Shown in pieces: positions 1 through 11,874 of a DNA stretch of 64,000 nucleotides (within the stretch, counting starts at the first letter, position 1; every line of letters begins with the position of its first letter). Source of the stretch: Sphingomonas faeni (lineage in GTDB: Bacteria > Pseudomonadota > Alphaproteobacteria > Sphingomonadales > Sphingomonadaceae); contig NZ_JALPNF010000011.1 of the NCBI RefSeq assembly GCF_023195535.1, positions 27,031-91,030 of the forward strand, written 5' to 3'. A program made the position numbers and the translations under genes. The notes under the pieces were generated by a model. That model was not told the origin of the DNA. It worked only from the letters and a program-made list of their open reading frames with translations, and did no database searches.

Positions 1-19
1 ATGTTGGTGGACGGCACCG

Positions 20-520
20 ATGCCAATCCGCCCCGAACATGTCTTCCTGTACCCGATCGATTGGCCCCAGCTATCGCATCTGGTCCGCTTCGTGCGCGCA
101 GGCGGACGCTGCGAACATTGCGGGCGCCCACACGGGCAACGGGTCTTCCATATGGGCGACGGACGCTGGTGGGACAAAGGCCGGTTGTATTGGCGTAATG
201 GCGACGGCAGACGTGTTCGCCGACCGACCGAGAACATCCTCGATTCAGGCAAATGGACACCGGTGGTGCTGGCCTGCGCGCATCTCAATCATGACCCCAG
301 TGACAGCGCGCTTCACCAGCTGGCAGCGCTCTGCCAGCGCTGCCACATGATTTACGATGGCCCTGAACATCGTCGTCGACGTTGGATGAACGCACATTAC
401 CGGCGTGCGCTCGGCGATCTGTTCTACGGCCCATATCCGATGCGGGGGGCGGACTGGATCACCCCGACACCCATCAGCATGCTCGATGACAGCCGATCAC
501 TATACGCGAACGTCCGGTAG
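20..520 (+). CDS. HNH endonuclease-like protein
   Basis: The 166-residue product has the layout of a small HNH nuclease. A first CxxC (CEHC, about residues 31-34) is followed by a CAHLNHD segment near residue 86 and a second CxxC (CQRC) with a nearby His near residue 105. These would make one zinc site and a His-based metal-dependent active site. Such proteins cut DNA and are common in phages and mobile elements, but the target here is unknown. The reading frame stays open to the left edge of the window, so the true start may lie upstream. It lies in the same direction as the mutasome genes but more than 400 bases away, so it is probably a separate unit. Confidence 0.7.
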   Translation: MPIRPEHVFLYPIDWPQLSHLVRFVRAGGRCEHCGRPHGQRVFHMGDGRWWDKGRLYWRNGDGRRVRRPTENILDSGKWTPVVLACAHLNHDPSDSALHQLAALCQRCHMIYDGPEHRRRRWMNAHYRRALGDLFYGPYPMRGADWITPTPISMLDDSRSLYANVR

Positions 521-947
521 CTCGGAGCACCGGAAACGCTGTGCCGACTGCGTCCGGGCAAAAAAAGGGGCCGCCAAAAGCGACCCGGGAAGTTTTTAGG
601 AGAGGATGCCTGAAAGGCGTCACCTTGGTATCCGGCAGGCCGAGCAATGGCGAATGCAAAACTGGCTAATCCGGATTGCATTTCATGCACTTGGCGGGAT
701 GTCGGAGCCAAACTCATCCCTTGGCTAGCTCGGCGATAAGGCACGGCTGACGAAGGTTCGATAGCGCGAGGAAACGGTCTGGATCCCGCACACTTGATCG
801 CATGCCCGACGACAGTCGTTCGCATACGCGCAGGTCCGATAGGCCGCCTCCGCGACACATAGCCAAACGCGCTTCGCAGCGTTCGTAGCCGGAACCTTAT
901 CCACATGAGTCTCGAGTCTGACGCTTGACCAAACGTTCTTGGTAACG
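521..947. other. Intergenic region upstream of the mutasome operon
   Basis: No convincing gene is seen here. Short open frames on both strands lack family features. Near its left end TCCGGG and CCCGGGA could pair over a long loop just before a run of five T, a weak candidate terminator for the HNH gene. The right end carries the imuA promoter and its LexA box. Confidence 0.4.
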
Positions 948-962
948 GAACATAAAGGGAAC
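948..962 (+). promoter_or_regulatory. LexA (SOS) box upstream of imuA
   Basis: GAAC-ATAAAGG-GAAC is an exact GAAC-N7-GAAC. This is the reverse complement of the alphaproteobacterial LexA operator GTTC-N7-GTTC. It ends 18 bases before the imuA ATG, where LexA would block transcription. Known imuAB-dnaE2 operons in alphaproteobacteria are SOS-induced in this way. The match is exact, but LexA itself is not encoded in the window and would have to come from the host chromosome. Confidence 0.8.
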
Positions 963-980
963 AGGTAGAGTCTAGACATC

Positions 981-1742
981 ATGATCACCGCCTTCGAGTC
1001 CCTGCCGACAACCATCGCCCACCTGCGGACAATCGCAACGCCGGTGGTGGATCACCGCATCATGCCGTTCGGTATCCCTGCGCTCGACGATCGCCTCGCA
1101 AGCAGGGGCCTTCGCGCCGGAGCACTGCACGAGGTCGCCGCACAAAGCTGTTCGATGGTCGACGATGCCGCAGCAACGCTGTTCCTCGCAGGCATTGCCG
1201 CGCGAGAAGCGGCGCATGCAGGCGGACCGGTGCTATGGGTGAGCTGTCGCAACGATCTCTATGCGCCGGGCTTGGAGCAGGCGGGGCTATCATCTGCCGA
1301 CTTGATTCACGCACAACCCCGTGACGATGCAGCCTTGCTGGCCGTCGTCGAAGACGCGGTGCGCGACGGAACGCCGTCGGCGGTGATCGCCGAGGTTAGC
1401 CGGATGTCGATGGTGGCGACCCGGCGCCTGCAACTGGTCGCGGCCGACGCCGACATTCCCGTTCTCATCCTGCGACGCAGACGTAATCGCGACCAGGATC
1501 CGCTCGCCGAGCCGTCTGCGGCCTGGACGCGCTGGCGGATCGCCAGTGCGTCGTCCGAGCGCCTGGGCGTCGCCGGCGTCGGCCGATCGCGGTGGCAGGT
1601 CGAGGTCGCACGGCAGCGTGGTGGCGAAGCATTTTCGATGATTTTGGAGGGCTGCGATGAGACGGGTTGTCTCGCTGTTCCTGCCGCACTTGGCCATCGA
1701 GCGGCTGAGACGGCTGGACCGGCACGCTACGCGGCCGCCTGA
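981..1742 (+). CDS. imuA: ImuA, mutasome accessory protein
   Basis: A 253-residue RecA/SulA-like accessory protein of the ImuA-ImuB-DnaE2 mutasome. ImuA links the error-prone polymerase complex to RecA during damage-induced mutagenesis. The body, with segments such as LHEVAA and LWVSCRNDLY, matches the ImuA family, and the ATP-binding loop is degenerate as expected. The ATG lies just after a LexA box. The last 86 bases overlap the start of imuB in another frame, so the two are probably translationally coupled. The call rests mainly on the gene order imuA-imuB-dnaE2, which is diagnostic. Confidence 0.9.
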   Translation: MITAFESLPTTIAHLRTIATPVVDHRIMPFGIPALDDRLASRGLRAGALHEVAAQSCSMVDDAAATLFLAGIAAREAAHAGGPVLWVSCRNDLYAPGLEQAGLSSADLIHAQPRDDAALLAVVEDAVRDGTPSAVIAEVSRMSMVATRRLQLVAADADIPVLILRRRRNRDQDPLAEPSAAWTRWRIASASSERLGVAGVGRSRWQVEVARQRGGEAFSMILEGCDETGCLAVPAALGHRAAETAGPARYAAA

Positions 1743-3443
1743 GCGGCCAGCCCTTCAGCTTCCCGTCGACGACGATCCCGGTGCGTGTTCGGTACCGCGG
1801 GGCGGCGGGTGGCGGCCGGGTGCGCGGTGGGCTCGTGCCGACATGCCAATCAGGCAGGATGTGGAAGGTGAGATCGCAGCGCTGCCCGCGCATGCGAAAC
1901 CACCCATGCGTGAACTTGGCCGACGATCGGAGGCGGCGAACCATCCGTTTCATGGGTTTGCGCAAGCCGACAGTCACGACAGGGTCGCGGCGACCGTTGC
2001 CGCGTTTCATAGGGCGCCGCTCGCGCTGGTGGGCAAGGTCGGCCGGCGCGAAGAGGTGGTTGCCGCCTGCGATGGCGCTGCCGCGTTAGGGATCACGATC
2101 GGGATGGCCGCGACCCATGCGCGTGCGCTGGTGTCCGATCTCGACATCCGACCGTCCGAGATGGAAGCGGATGCCGCGATGCTGGATCAGCTCGCGCTAC
2201 GCGCGGTGCGCCGCTGGTCGCCGATCGCCGCAGCCACACCGCCCGATGGACTGTGGCTCGACCTGACCGGCTGCGCCCATCTCCATGGCGGGGAAGAACG
2301 GTTCTGCCGGCGTCTGCGCGCGTTTTGCCAGCGTGCCGGGTTCACCGCCCGCGTGGCGGTTGCAGACACACCGGGCGCGGCACACGCTATTGCCCGGTTC
2401 GGGCCTGCCGACATCGCGATCGTGCCCACAGGGCGGACGGTCGACGCGCTCAGCGGCCTACCGGTCGCGGCCTTGCGCCTAGCAGGCACCGCGCTCGTTG
2501 CCGCCCGCAAGTTCGGCTTCGAACGCGTCGCCGATCTTCTGCCTGTCGCACGTGGGCCTTTGGCACGCCGGCTCGGGCTGGCGGCGATCACGCGGCTCGA
2601 TCAGGCCCTCGGCGCGGTCGCCGAACCGATCACGCCGCGGACCGACGAGGTCATGCCGGTCGTCGAGCGCCGGCTGCTCGAACCGATCGTCACCGCAGAC
2701 GCGATCGCTCAGGTTATGGAGGATCTACTGGGCGATATGGCCGAGCTGCTGCGCGCGAAAGGGCTCGGCGTCCGGTCGCTGCGGCTCGGCGGGCTACGCG
2801 TCGATGGCACCGAGCAGGTCGTGGCCGTCGGCACCTCACGCCCGACGCGCGAGGTGTCGCACCTGTTGCGGCTCATGAAGCTCAGGATCGAACTGATCGA
2901 TCCGGGCTTGGGGCTGGAGCAATTCTATCTGGCAGCGCCGCACACCGAGCCGCTCGACGCGGTCGATCTCGGCGCGGTTCTCGCCGGTGAGGTTCTCGTG
3001 CGCGATCCGGCCCGTCTCGTCGACGTCGTGGCCGGCCGCATCGGTGCTGACGCCGTGTTCCGGATCGCGCCAGTCGAAAGCCACGTGCCCGAGCGCGCCG
3101 TTATGCGTGCCGACCCGGTGGTAGCGCCCGCGGGTTGGCCGAAATGGCGACGGCCGACGCGTCTGCTGGCCAGACCCGAACCGCTGTGGGGCGTCATCGC
3201 GCTGATGCCCGATCAGCCGCCTCGGCGGTTCGAGTGGCGCGGTCGGCCGCACAAGGTGGTCGCCGGCGACGGCCCCGAGCGGATCCACGGTGAGTGGTGG
3301 CGCCGTGACGCGGAAGTCTGGGCGGTGCGCGACTATTACCGGGTCGAGGACGAGACAGGTGGTCGTTACTGGGTGTTCCGGCGTGGCGACGGGTTCGTCG
3401 AGGACACCGGCGATCTGAGCTGGTGGATGCACGGCGTGTTCGC

Positions 3444-3447
<4 letters not shown>
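1657..3447 (+). CDS. imuB: ImuB, catalytically inactive Y-family polymerase-like mutasome hub
   Basis: A 596-residue protein beginning [17 protein letters not shown], the typical ImuB N-terminus. It has the Y-family polymerase fold but lacks the catalytic acidic residues. Where Pol IV has the SIDE motif, this protein reads [13 protein letters not shown] (near residue 190). In known systems ImuB bridges the beta clamp, ImuA and DnaE2 rather than polymerising DNA. The C-terminal WWMHGVFA is characteristic of the family. The start lies inside imuA, and its stop overlaps the dnaE2 ATG as ATGA, so all three are one operon. Confidence 0.93.
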
Positions 3448-6706
<3,259 letters not shown>

Positions 6707-6707
<1 letters not shown>

Positions 6708-6994
6708 TGGCCAAGCTCGTCCGTCATCAACGCGTTGTCATCGCGCTATCGGTGCATATCTTGCGGGGCGGCGTTGCGCGTTGCTCGGATGCTCGCGTCG
6801 ATGTCGTCGAGATCCGGTTGGCGCTGCGCTGCCTGCTGCCGCACTGCCCGGAACGCTGGCCACTAGAACTCTACTGGGATGCCGCAGCCCAAGAGAACGA
6901 GATCGGCAGGGCACAGGGCGTGACCGCGGCGTTCAACGGGATTGTCCGGCAACTGAGGCGCGCTGGCTGTTATGAAGAGGTAACCGAACCGTGA
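6707..6994 (+). CDS. Conserved hypothetical protein, copy 1
   Basis: A 95-residue protein starting MAKLVRHQRVVIALSV. Its ATG overlaps the last base of the dnaE2 stop codon, so it is coupled to the mutasome operon. It has no motif I recognise; the middle is rich in Arg, Cys and Leu. Its copy at 9484-9771 differs at only two residues (I/V near 36 and T/P near 93), while the DNA differs more. That pattern implies selection on the protein in both lineages. The operon position suggests a mutasome-linked or simply co-transferred role, but no function can be assigned. Confidence 0.65.
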
Positions 6995-7290
6995 GTATGC
7001 GACTACCGCGCGCAGCCATTGCCCGCGTTCCCGACGGCACGCGGATCGTCAGCGTCGAGCGTATGTCGCGGGCTTTTACCAAATACCATCTGCATGACGG
7101 ACGCGCACTGCACCGGTTCAAGATGGAAGAGCCGCATGCGACCCCGCATGATCACCCCTGGAGCTTCGACACCGAGATCCTCGATGACGGCTATATCAAA
7201 AAGGTGCTCAATTGGGACCCAAACGGAGCGTGGCATAGCAAGCTCGTCCACCGCATCCCCAGTGGGCGCGCTCGGCGTATCAGAGTTTAA
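6991..7290 (+). pseudogene. Truncated cupin-like gene, copy 1
   Basis: The first 70 or so residues match the intact cupin-like protein at 9768-10214, including the HDHPWSFDTEIL metal-site segment. After that the sequence drifts (KKVLNWDPNGAWHSKL), and homology stops after HRIPS. The frame then runs into unrelated DNA and ends at about two thirds of the normal length (99 against 148 residues). It begins at a GTG overlapping the stop of the preceding gene. It is probably a broken copy that lost its 3' end where the AT-rich segment joins. Confidence 0.75.
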
Positions 7291-7498
7291 GGAGCTCGCT
7301 GAGCGCATCTGGCCCATTCGGTAACCTGCCATCGCCGCTGAGTACGGCGGTTCATTTTATGTAGGGAGGAAAGTCTGCCTTCTGCTTCTGGCCTTGCGTG
7401 TTCTAAGGATGCTTGGATGCTTGCCAGAACACCGTCGCGTCGGGCAGTCTCTCGCCCGACTGACGGCTTGGCGCTGTCCTGGCTCCCGGAGGGTTCAC

Positions 7499-9019
7499 GT
7501 GAACGTTGATGATATTGATTTCGGGGCGGAAGATGCACGCAACCTACGTCTAAGAACAGATTTGCAAAAAAGTATCTTCCTTTCGAGCTACGTTCTTCCA
7601 TCTAAGTTTAAACTAAAAGACTTTTTAGATGGATATAAGTATTTCGTCTTCGGGCCTAAAGGGGCGGGTAAGACCGCTTTGCTTCAGTATGTACGCATTA
7701 AAGCCGAATCTGAAATAGGAGCTATTTCAGAGTTTTTCTACTTTCAGAGTTCATTCTCAAAGGATGAGCTGAAAGCTTTCATCGAGCACAAAGCTAAAGA
7801 TACAGGTCAGGTTGTCGACGATACGAAACTGAATGACCCCGATGAATCCGTAGTTTTTTGGAGACTCTTTTTACTTTCTCAAGCGGCCATGCTTATCAAA
7901 AAGGCAAATGTCTCAGAAGGACCGGCTGTTGAGTTTTTCAAACTCATTGAATCAGCAAAGCTAATTTCACAGGCAAAGAATGTCGGAAAGCGATATCCAA
8001 GCCTTCAAAAGTTTTCATTGACTCTTTCAAAGGACCCCAAGGTGCAGCTTGACGGCACCTTCGAGGAAGCCACAGTTAATGATTTGTCGACCTATTTACA
8101 GATGTCAGAAGACAAGCTGAAAGAGGTTTATTTAGAAGAGAGCCCGTTATTCATTTTTGTAGACGAGATGGAGGTCTATTTAAAGGGAGATGAAACCGAC
8201 GCTTTACGCCTTTCGGCAATTGCTTCACTCGTGAGATCTGTCCGGGATTTTAACGAGCGTTTCTACGACAACCATATAAGGGCTATCGCGGCTATACGCG
8301 ACGTCGTGGTTGACGCCGTTTCTTCTGTGCAAGGAGAAATCTACCGGATCATTCGCGACAACGGCGTTCAATTGGATTGGCCAGGCTCTGTAATTTCAGG
8401 ACTCCATCCCTTGGAAAGGATGATCTTGGGTCGCATCGCAGTACAGGATCCCGAGATCGAAGTTTTGAATGCGCAAAATACTGACGACGTTCTCTATACT
8501 GCCATGAGTACGTACTTCCCCGGACCTAACTCATTGCGAAATGCTTTGAATCTGACATGGTATCGACCACGCGACGTCGCACTTTTATTTGAAGAAGCCT
8601 CAGCAATAGACAGAGGAAAATCGCAGTTTTCCGCTAAAACCTTATCAAACGGTGTCATCAAGGCGCTAGGTAGAAGGCTTTGGCAAGATGCAATTTCGGG
8701 ATTGGCTGTAAAGTATAATAAAGCCGAGCTGGATGGTATTGACCGCATTCTTAGGGGTGGAAGTGAGGTATATACTCGCGCTGAGCTAATTAGTAGAATG
8801 GATGAATTAAGCCACATGTATGATGACGTTGCCATTTTAAGCGATAATAAGTGGATCGGAGTTATTGAGGACCTATACAAAGTAGGAGCATTGTACTCAA
8901 TATCGGCCAAAAAGGGTTACAAAAACTTCTGCTTTAGAGGTGACGCCCTGCCTAGTTTAACTCATGACTTCAGAATCGGGGTGCATCAGGTTTTGCTCAA
9001 GGAACTTGCGGTCATATGA
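7499..9019 (+). CDS. P-loop ATPase, possibly Sll1717/FunZ-like, probably imported
   Basis: The GTG start is chosen because GGAGGG sits six bases upstream; the frame is open further left but without a good start. The 506-residue product has Walker A GPKGAGKT at about residues 52-59 and Walker B FIFVDEME at about 218-225. A long, mostly helical C-terminal half includes a WYRPRDVALL segment that resembles sensor/arginine-finger regions of STAND or Sll1717-type ATPases. No catalytic effector domain is recognisable. The gene is clearly more AT-rich than its surroundings, with different codon use, and stands alone between the two copies of a long direct repeat. Defence or regulation is inferred from context only. 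Confidence 0.75.
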   Translation: MNVDDIDFGAEDARNLRLRTDLQKSIFLSSYVLPSKFKLKDFLDGYKYFVFGPKGAGKTALLQYVRIKAESEIGAISEFFYFQSSFSKDELKAFIEHKAKDTGQVVDDTKLNDPDESVVFWRLFLLSQAAMLIKKANVSEGPAVEFFKLIESAKLISQAKNVGKRYPSLQKFSLTLSKDPKVQLDGTFEEATVNDLSTYLQMSEDKLKEVYLEESPLFIFVDEMEVYLKGDETDALRLSAIASLVRSVRDFNERFYDNHIRAIAAIRDVVVDAVSSVQGEIYRIIRDNGVQLDWPGSVISGLHPLERMILGRIAVQDPEIEVLNAQNTDDVLYTAMSTYFPGPNSLRNALNLTWYRPRDVALLFEEASAIDRGKSQFSAKTLSNGVIKALGRRLWQDAISGLAVKYNKAELDGIDRILRGGSEVYTRAELISRMDELSHMYDDVAILSDNKWIGVIEDLYKVGALYSISAKKGYKNFCFRGDALPSLTHDFRIGVHQVLLKELAVI

Positions 9020-9257
9020 GTTAATTAGAGAGGGTCGCGGCGACGATCAAAGTGCCGAGTTCGGCGCGCGACCAGACCCACTCTAGGCCGTGAAGGTCGG
9101 TGCCGGGTTAACGCGCAGCCGCAGGCGAGTGACGGGCCGCACAATCGCGGCAATGTCGGATGCAAAGATTTGATCTGTGGTCAGCTGGCACGCGGTCGCC
9201 TTGTAGCGACGATAGAGCGCGATAGTGCGAAGCGCCAGCAATGCGCAGCGGGTTGGA
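9020..9257. other. Junction segment with no intact gene
   Basis: GC-rich DNA between the ATPase stop and the second repeat copy. On the minus strand a short open stretch, with a segment LRTIALYRRYKATACQ, has the look of a protein C-terminus, but it runs into the antisense of the repeat. I read it as a possible remnant of whatever gene once lay next to this dnaE2 tail. No function is assigned. Confidence 0.35.
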
Positions 9258-9259
9258 AC

Positions 9260-9484
9260 GTCATCTGCGACCGGACCATCGACCATGGCGATCTGCTGCA
9301 CCGGGTCGGCGAGATGTCCTTCCCGCACCGGACCGGCCGCGGCGACGGTGCCAAGCATGCCGGCTCCCCCGATCGTGGCGACAAGGGTTGGAGCACTGCC
9401 CCTCGCAACTCTTACTGGCCGCCCCATGCGGACGGCATGGATCCGGAAGCTGTCATGAAGTTCAAATCTCACGACTTTCATTGA
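9260..9484 (+). pseudogene. dnaE2 3'-terminal fragment
   Basis: About 74 codons match the C-terminal end of DnaE2 ([20 protein letters not shown] and the SHDFH tail). They keep the reading frame, with mainly synonymous differences from the intact gene. The polymerase body is absent, so this cannot be a functional product. It marks where a second, related dnaE2 locus was joined. Confidence 0.85.
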
Positions 9485-9771
9485 TGGCCAAGCTCGTCCG
9501 TCATCAACGCGTTGTCATCGCGCTGTCGGTGCATATCTTGCGGGGCGGCGTTGCGCGCTGCTCGGATGCTCGTGTCGACGTCGTCGAGGTCCGGTTGGCG
9601 CTGCGCTGCCTGCTGCCGCACTGCCCGGAACGCTGGCCGCTCGAACTCTACTGGGATGCAGCAGCCCAAGAGAACGAGATCGGCAGGGCACAGGGTGTGA
9701 CCGCGGCGTTCAACGGGATCGTCCGCCAGCTGCGGCGCGCCGGCTGTTATGAAGAGGTGCCCGAACCGTGA
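9484..9771 (+). CDS. Conserved hypothetical protein, copy 2
   Basis: A 95-residue near-twin of the product at 6707-6994, with two residue differences. Its ATG overlaps the stop of the dnaE2 fragment, and its end overlaps the GTG of the cupin-like gene by four bases. The original operon order is thus kept even though the polymerase is missing. No domain is recognised. If the fragment upstream is not transcribed, expression of this copy would depend on a promoter in the junction segment. Confidence 0.65.
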   Translation: MAKLVRHQRVVIALSVHILRGGVARCSDARVDVVEVRLALRCLLPHCPERWPLELYWDAAAQENEIGRAQGVTAAFNGIVRQLRRAGCYEEVPEP

Positions 9772-10214
9772 GTATGCGACTACCGCGAGCAGCAACTGCC
9801 CGCGTCCCCGACGGTACGCGGATCGTCAGCGTCGAGCGGATGTCGCGGGCCTTCACCAAATATCATTTGGATGACGGACGCGCACTGCACCGGTTCAGGA
9901 TGGAAGAGCCACACGCGACGCCGCATGACCACCCCTGGAGTTTTGACACCGAGATCCTCGATGGCGGGTATGTCGAAGAGGTGTTCTATGTGGATCTAGG
10001 TGGCGGTTGGCACAGCGAACTGGTTCATCGCATCCCGGGCGAAACCTACCATGTCGATGCCGCGCACATTCACCGCATCGTCGAACTGCCGACGGGCGAA
10101 TGCTGGACGCTCGTTCGTGCAGGTCCCCACACGCGGGAAACCCGGTTCTGGCGGTTCGGAGATGCGGTTCAGTCCCGGGCCTGGCATGAGCGACGGTGGA
10201 TGCGCTTCGGATAA
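9768..10214 (+). CDS. Cupin-like small protein, intact copy
   Basis: The 148-residue product carries a likely cupin metal site. HDHPWSF sits near residue 51, GGYVEEVF follows, and a later HRIVEL segment matches the usual second cupin motif. Proteins with the HDHPW pattern are seen in phages and plasmids of alphaproteobacteria, mostly without known substrate. The GTG start overlaps the preceding gene by four bases. This is the intact version of the truncated gene at 6991-7290. Enzymatic activity is possible, but I cannot name a reaction. Confidence 0.6.
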   Translation: MSMRLPRAATARVPDGTRIVSVERMSRAFTKYHLDDGRALHRFRMEEPHATPHDHPWSFDTEILDGGYVEEVFYVDLGGGWHSELVHRIPGETYHVDAAHIHRIVELPTGECWTLVRAGPHTRETRFWRFGDAVQSRAWHERRWMRFG

Positions 10215-10247
10215 GGCGTTACGGCGAGAGCCAGTCCACTGCGACGT

Positions 10248-11057
10248 TCAAGACGGCGTTGGCCGGGGAAGGGCATCGAGCGCTGCGGATACCTGCAGGC
10301 GCAGATCGTCATCCCGGGTAATTTCCAGCATCGCGCTGAGGCTGCTGCGCGCGCCGGCTACATCGCCTGCGACCAGCTGAAGTCTGGCTCGCTCCCACCA
10401 ACCATGGGCGTGCGTGGGCGCCACGATCGTCATGCGGTCGTACAGGACCAGCGCGCGCGCGGGATCCCCGGCCTGTTCGGCACGGGTCGCCTGGTTGAGC
10501 AGCAGGCGGACGAGCGCCGATCGGTTCGACAGGGGAAGCATCCCGTCGGAAAACCGGGCCTGGCCCGTCATCTGCTCCAACAAGGCTTCCACCTGTGCAG
10601 GGGCGACGATGCGACCATCGTTGAAGGGATCGATGATCAGCGCATCCGACGCGTCGCCAAGGCGCACCAGGACGTGACCGGGGGTATTGAGCGGCATTGC
10701 CGACCATCCGAGACGTCGTGCCATCGCCACATAGAGGATCGACAGACTGATCGGCAGACCGAGCCGGCGATCGACGACCGCGATCAGGTCCGCATTCTGC
10801 GGATCGTCATAGTGTACGCGGTCGCCGGAGAACCCGAACTCTTCAACCATCACGCTGCTCAGGGCTTGGGCCTGCGCGACGCTGCTCACTGCGTCGCCGT
10901 CAGCGGCGCGTAAGGCTATTTCTATATCCGTGAGCTCGTCGATATATTCATCGAGGTCGACGCCGGGGTGATCGAGCGCTGCGAGTTCGAGGGCGGCCAG
11001 ATCGAGTTCGATTTCCCCGTCTTCCATGAGCCCGAGATGCAGAATGCTATTGGTCAT
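10248..11057 (-). CDS. SirB1-like protein with transglutaminase-like and TPR-like regions
   Basis: The 269-residue product matches the SirB1 family. The N-terminal half contains the conserved DPQNADLIAVVDRRLGLPISLSILYVAMARRLG stretch, abbreviated here as the GLPISLS core near residue 101. This is followed by a transglutaminase-like GHVLVR segment. The C-terminal part, with repeated Ala-rich helices (about residues 175-260), looks like TPR repeats. The family's role is poorly defined. It faces the cupin-like gene and converges with it, so it is a separate unit. Start by ATG; the upstream ribosome site is weak. Confidence 0.75.
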   Translation of the reverse strand: MTNSILHLGLMEDGEIELDLAALELAALDHPGVDLDEYIDELTDIEIALRAADGDAVSSVAQAQALSSVMVEEFGFSGDRVHYDDPQNADLIAVVDRRLGLPISLSILYVAMARRLGWSAMPLNTPGHVLVRLGDASDALIIDPFNDGRIVAPAQVEALLEQMTGQARFSDGMLPLSNRSALVRLLLNQATRAEQAGDPARALVLYDRMTIVAPTHAHGWWERARLQLVAGDVAGARSSLSAMLEITRDDDLRLQVSAALDALPRPTPS

Positions 11058-11215
11058 GAGCCGTTAGATGGGAGGCTGCTTCGATCGTTTCTATGGCGAC
11101 GCCAGGATACGGCGCGCCTGATCCATAACCGGTTTACGATACGGCAGCCCCGTTACGCGGCACAGCCGGTTCCGCCCCGTCTCTTGCCAGAAGGGAACCG
11201 GCGCCCCGGTAGCGA

Positions 11216-11416
11216 TCAGGCTTTACCGCGCCCACCGTTGAGCTTGCCCGCGGCAGCATCGAGCTTCTCACGATCGTTGCCGACGTCGGCGATCAGGTCG
11301 CGCGCTTGCTGCGCGGTCAACCCGTGCTTCTCGGCGAAATACTCGACCTCATACGTCTCACTACCCGAGACACGGCTGCGATCACGCCCGTCGGTTTTGC
11401 TTTTGTCATCGGCCAT
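11216..11416 (-). CDS. DUF3606 family small protein
   Basis: A 66-residue hydrophilic protein, MADDKSKTDGRDRSRVSG, with a core EYFAEKHGLTAQQARDLI typical of DUF3606. Such proteins are frequent in alphaproteobacteria, often beside stress genes; no biochemical role is known. The ATG here is preferred over an upstream start because GGAG lies about seven bases before it. A parS-like palindrome lies about 75 bases upstream, within reach of its promoter. Confidence 0.75.
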   Translation of the reverse strand: MADDKSKTDGRDRSRVSGSETYEVEYFAEKHGLTAQQARDLIADVGNDREKLDAAAGKLNGGRGKA

Positions 11417-11490
11417 TGTGGTTCTCCATCCAGTTGGACATGAACGCACCGCCCCGTGACCGTGTCCGTCCCAACGGCATGATGCCGATT

Positions 11491-11514
11491 AAGGTGTGCC
11501 ACGTGGCACACCTT
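11491..11514. promoter_or_regulatory. parS-like palindrome, site 1 of 6
   Basis: A 24-bp perfect palindrome centred on TGTGCCACGTGGCACA. This 16-bp core occurs six times in the window. It matches the chromosomal parS sequence (TGTTTCACGTGAAACA) at 12 of 16 positions, including the CACGTG centre. It lies upstream of the DUF3606 gene, between two divergent units. Candidate binding site for the plasmid ParB. Confidence 0.75.
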
Positions 11515-11729
11515 CCTAAATTGCTCCCATTCGAGCGGCTCACGAGCATGGCGTTCCTCCATACTCTCGCCGGCGACAGTAATCCGTTCAAAGCCAGCCG
11601 TGCGCGGGGGCTACGCTGGCGATCGGGGACTGCTGAGCCGCGATAGGTAGTCCTGCGGGGCGCGCTCTATCCCGGGACGTTGCAACCCACCGCATTGCCG
11701 GTTGGCTCATGCTCGGGCATCGTAGCGCG

Positions 11730-11864
11730 ATGGGTGAGCCAAACAGTTTCGAACAGGCGGCACAGATCGTCGAGGCGTTCTCCGAAAGTGAGACCGACGA
11801 ACGCATTCTCGAACTGCTGACGCAGATCGCGGCCGCGATCCGCGATCACGCAATAGACAACTAG
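11730..11864 (+). CDS. Small hypothetical protein upstream of the SRAP gene
   Basis: A 44-residue acidic, helical peptide (MGEPNSFEQAAQIVEAF...) that ends ten bases before the next ATG, suggesting co-expression. An in-frame ATG seven codons upstream would give 51 residues. No family is recognised. Codon use looks like its neighbours, and the even spacing of Ala, Leu and Ile fits an amphipathic helix. It is too short to be certain. Confidence 0.45.
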   Translation: MGEPNSFEQAAQIVEAFSESETDERILELLTQIAAAIRDHAIDN

Positions 11865-11874
11865 GGCAGCGACC

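Larger units (their letters stand above)
9258..10037. repeat. Long direct repeat, copy 2
   Basis: Second copy of the 780-bp block. It starts abruptly inside a dnaE2 tail and continues through a small gene into an intact cupin-like gene. It aligns with copy 1 at a constant offset of 2777 bases, and most mismatches are at third codon positions. The left edge is sharp: upstream DNA has no match to dnaE2. Confidence 0.9.

Noticed and set aside
935..951. GTTC-N9-GAAC inverted repeat near imuA as a LexA box
   Set aside because: The spacing does not fit alphaproteobacterial LexA; the overlapping exact GAAC-N7-GAAC does.
2253..2990. A 245-codon forward frame inside imuB
   Set aside because: Arg-rich shadow of imuB with no plausible protein features.
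9083..9481. A 132-codon minus-strand frame in the second repeat copy
   Set aside because: Most of it is antisense to the dnaE2 fragment; only its last part lies in non-repeat DNA and may be a gene remnant, which is noted in the junction segment.
11801..11817. Possible LexA box within the small gene before the SRAP gene
   Set aside because: GAAC copies are eight bases apart, not seven, and lie inside coding sequence.
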